Source: a virus. From it: 44,627 nt of DNA. Under the pieces are notes generated by a model that was not told where the DNA came from, searched no databases, and saw nothing but the letters and a program-made list of their open reading frames with translations. Numbering within the stretch: the first letter of the stretch is position 1; every line of letters starts with the position of its first letter. The DNA lies in IMG/VR virus record IMGVR_UViG_3300005253_000113, positions 1-44,627 of that record. One strand, written 5' to 3'. Below, in pieces: positions 44,509 through 44,627 of this stretch. A program made the position numbers and the translations under genes.

Positions 44509-44627
44509 TTATTTGCCCGCTTCCGGTAGCGACTTTATCTCCCGCTTCAGCCAGGCTATCACCGCTTTGGCCTGCTGGTAGTTCAGCTTGGCCACTGGCG
44601 GGTAGGGCCGGGCACCCCGAGTTTTAT
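44509..44627 (-). CDS. C-terminal end of the Gp3/RDF-like gene that runs off position 1
   Basis: Read leftward from the right window end, in the frame set by the gene at 1-973, this stretch is open for 36 codons after the nine-base overlap (44619-44627 equals 1-9) and ends with TAA at 44509-44511. The residues include PYPPVAKLNYQQAKAVIAWL followed by a basic helix, a plausible ordered C-terminal domain after the acidic linker. Keeping both copies of the nine-base repeat would only add three codons and also preserves the frame. It lies 29 bases upstream of the broken gene at 44228-44479. Confidence 0.8.
   Translation of the reverse strand, partial: KTRGARPYPPVAKLNYQQAKAVIAWLKREIKSLPEAGK

Noticed and set aside
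44619-44627. Nine-base shared ends as cohesive (cos) overhangs
   Set aside because: They lie inside the RDF-like coding frame, far from the terminase genes, and an assembled contig would not normally keep both overhang copies. An assembly overlap of a circular map is simpler.
1-44627. CRISPR array, insertion sequence, tRNA or integrase attachment site
   Set aside because: No regularly spaced repeats, transposase, complete tRNA fold or recombinase gene could be seen on either strand.

Overview
The window looks like one complete genome of a tailed bacteriophage (Caudoviricetes), probably recovered from a metagenome. The first and last nine bases are identical. The leftmost gene, read leftward off position 1, continues in frame for 36 more codons at the right end (44619 down to 44509). 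The molecule is therefore circular or circularly permuted, about 44,618 bp once the overlap is collapsed. Head and packaging genes are clear (small and large terminase, portal, scaffold, HK97-fold-like capsid). No tape measure, sheath or tail tube gene is recognisable, and there is a 1,729-residue polyvalent virion protein, so a short-tailed (podovirus-like) particle is the best inference. The host is not identifiable. Strong AGGAGG-type ribosome sites and sigma70-type promoters show it is a bacterium, and three radical SAM enzymes hint at an anaerobe.

Layout. (1) 4117-4271 is a divergent control region with back-to-back promoters and three copies of a 13-base repeat. Leftward from it runs a long operon of tightly overlapping small genes (4042 to 1, then 44627 down to 36418 on the circle). 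It carries an HNH endonuclease, a Gp3/RDF-like protein, a MazG-like protein, an ASCH-domain protein, a DUF1064-type nuclease, a metalloprotease, a radical SAM enzyme and many zinc-ribbon miniproteins. (2) 4281-7650, rightward: zinc-finger regulators, then a stand-alone DnaB N-terminal domain and a RecA-like helicase/initiator with a C-terminal winged helix. (3) 7651-7761: TCTACA/TGTAGA repeats and palindromes, the likely replication origin. (4) 8064-8631: a small leftward operon with its own promoter. (5) 8632-9072: a gene-free stretch with nested inverted repeats, possibly a structured RNA. (6) 9073-36421: rightward small genes, terminase, portal, internal and ejection proteins, then a metabolic insert, then scaffold, capsid, decoration protein, glycosyltransferase, and fibre and neck proteins with carbohydrate-binding-like domains, ending in a one-TM protein.

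The most unusual part is 21168-25049, placed between the polyvalent protein and the scaffold gene. Five overlapping genes encode split alpha and beta halves of a thiamine-diphosphate E1-type enzyme, a SPASM-like radical SAM enzyme, a cytidylyltransferase-like nucleotidyltransferase and a second radical SAM enzyme with a B12-binding-like N-terminus. A Com-like zinc ribbon follows, and a family-2-type glycosyltransferase lies after the capsid genes. Together they look like a pathway that makes, activates and transfers an unusual carbon skeleton in late infection, onto the virion, the DNA or the host envelope. The substrate cannot be read from sequence.

Other points of note: a conserved small phage gene at 44228-44479 is broken by one in-frame TAA; an RDF-like protein is present but no integrase is; two promoter regions share an identical -10 surround and a second conserved motif; and two one-TM genes end tail to tail at 36418-36421. 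All functional calls come from reading motifs by eye. No database search was run.
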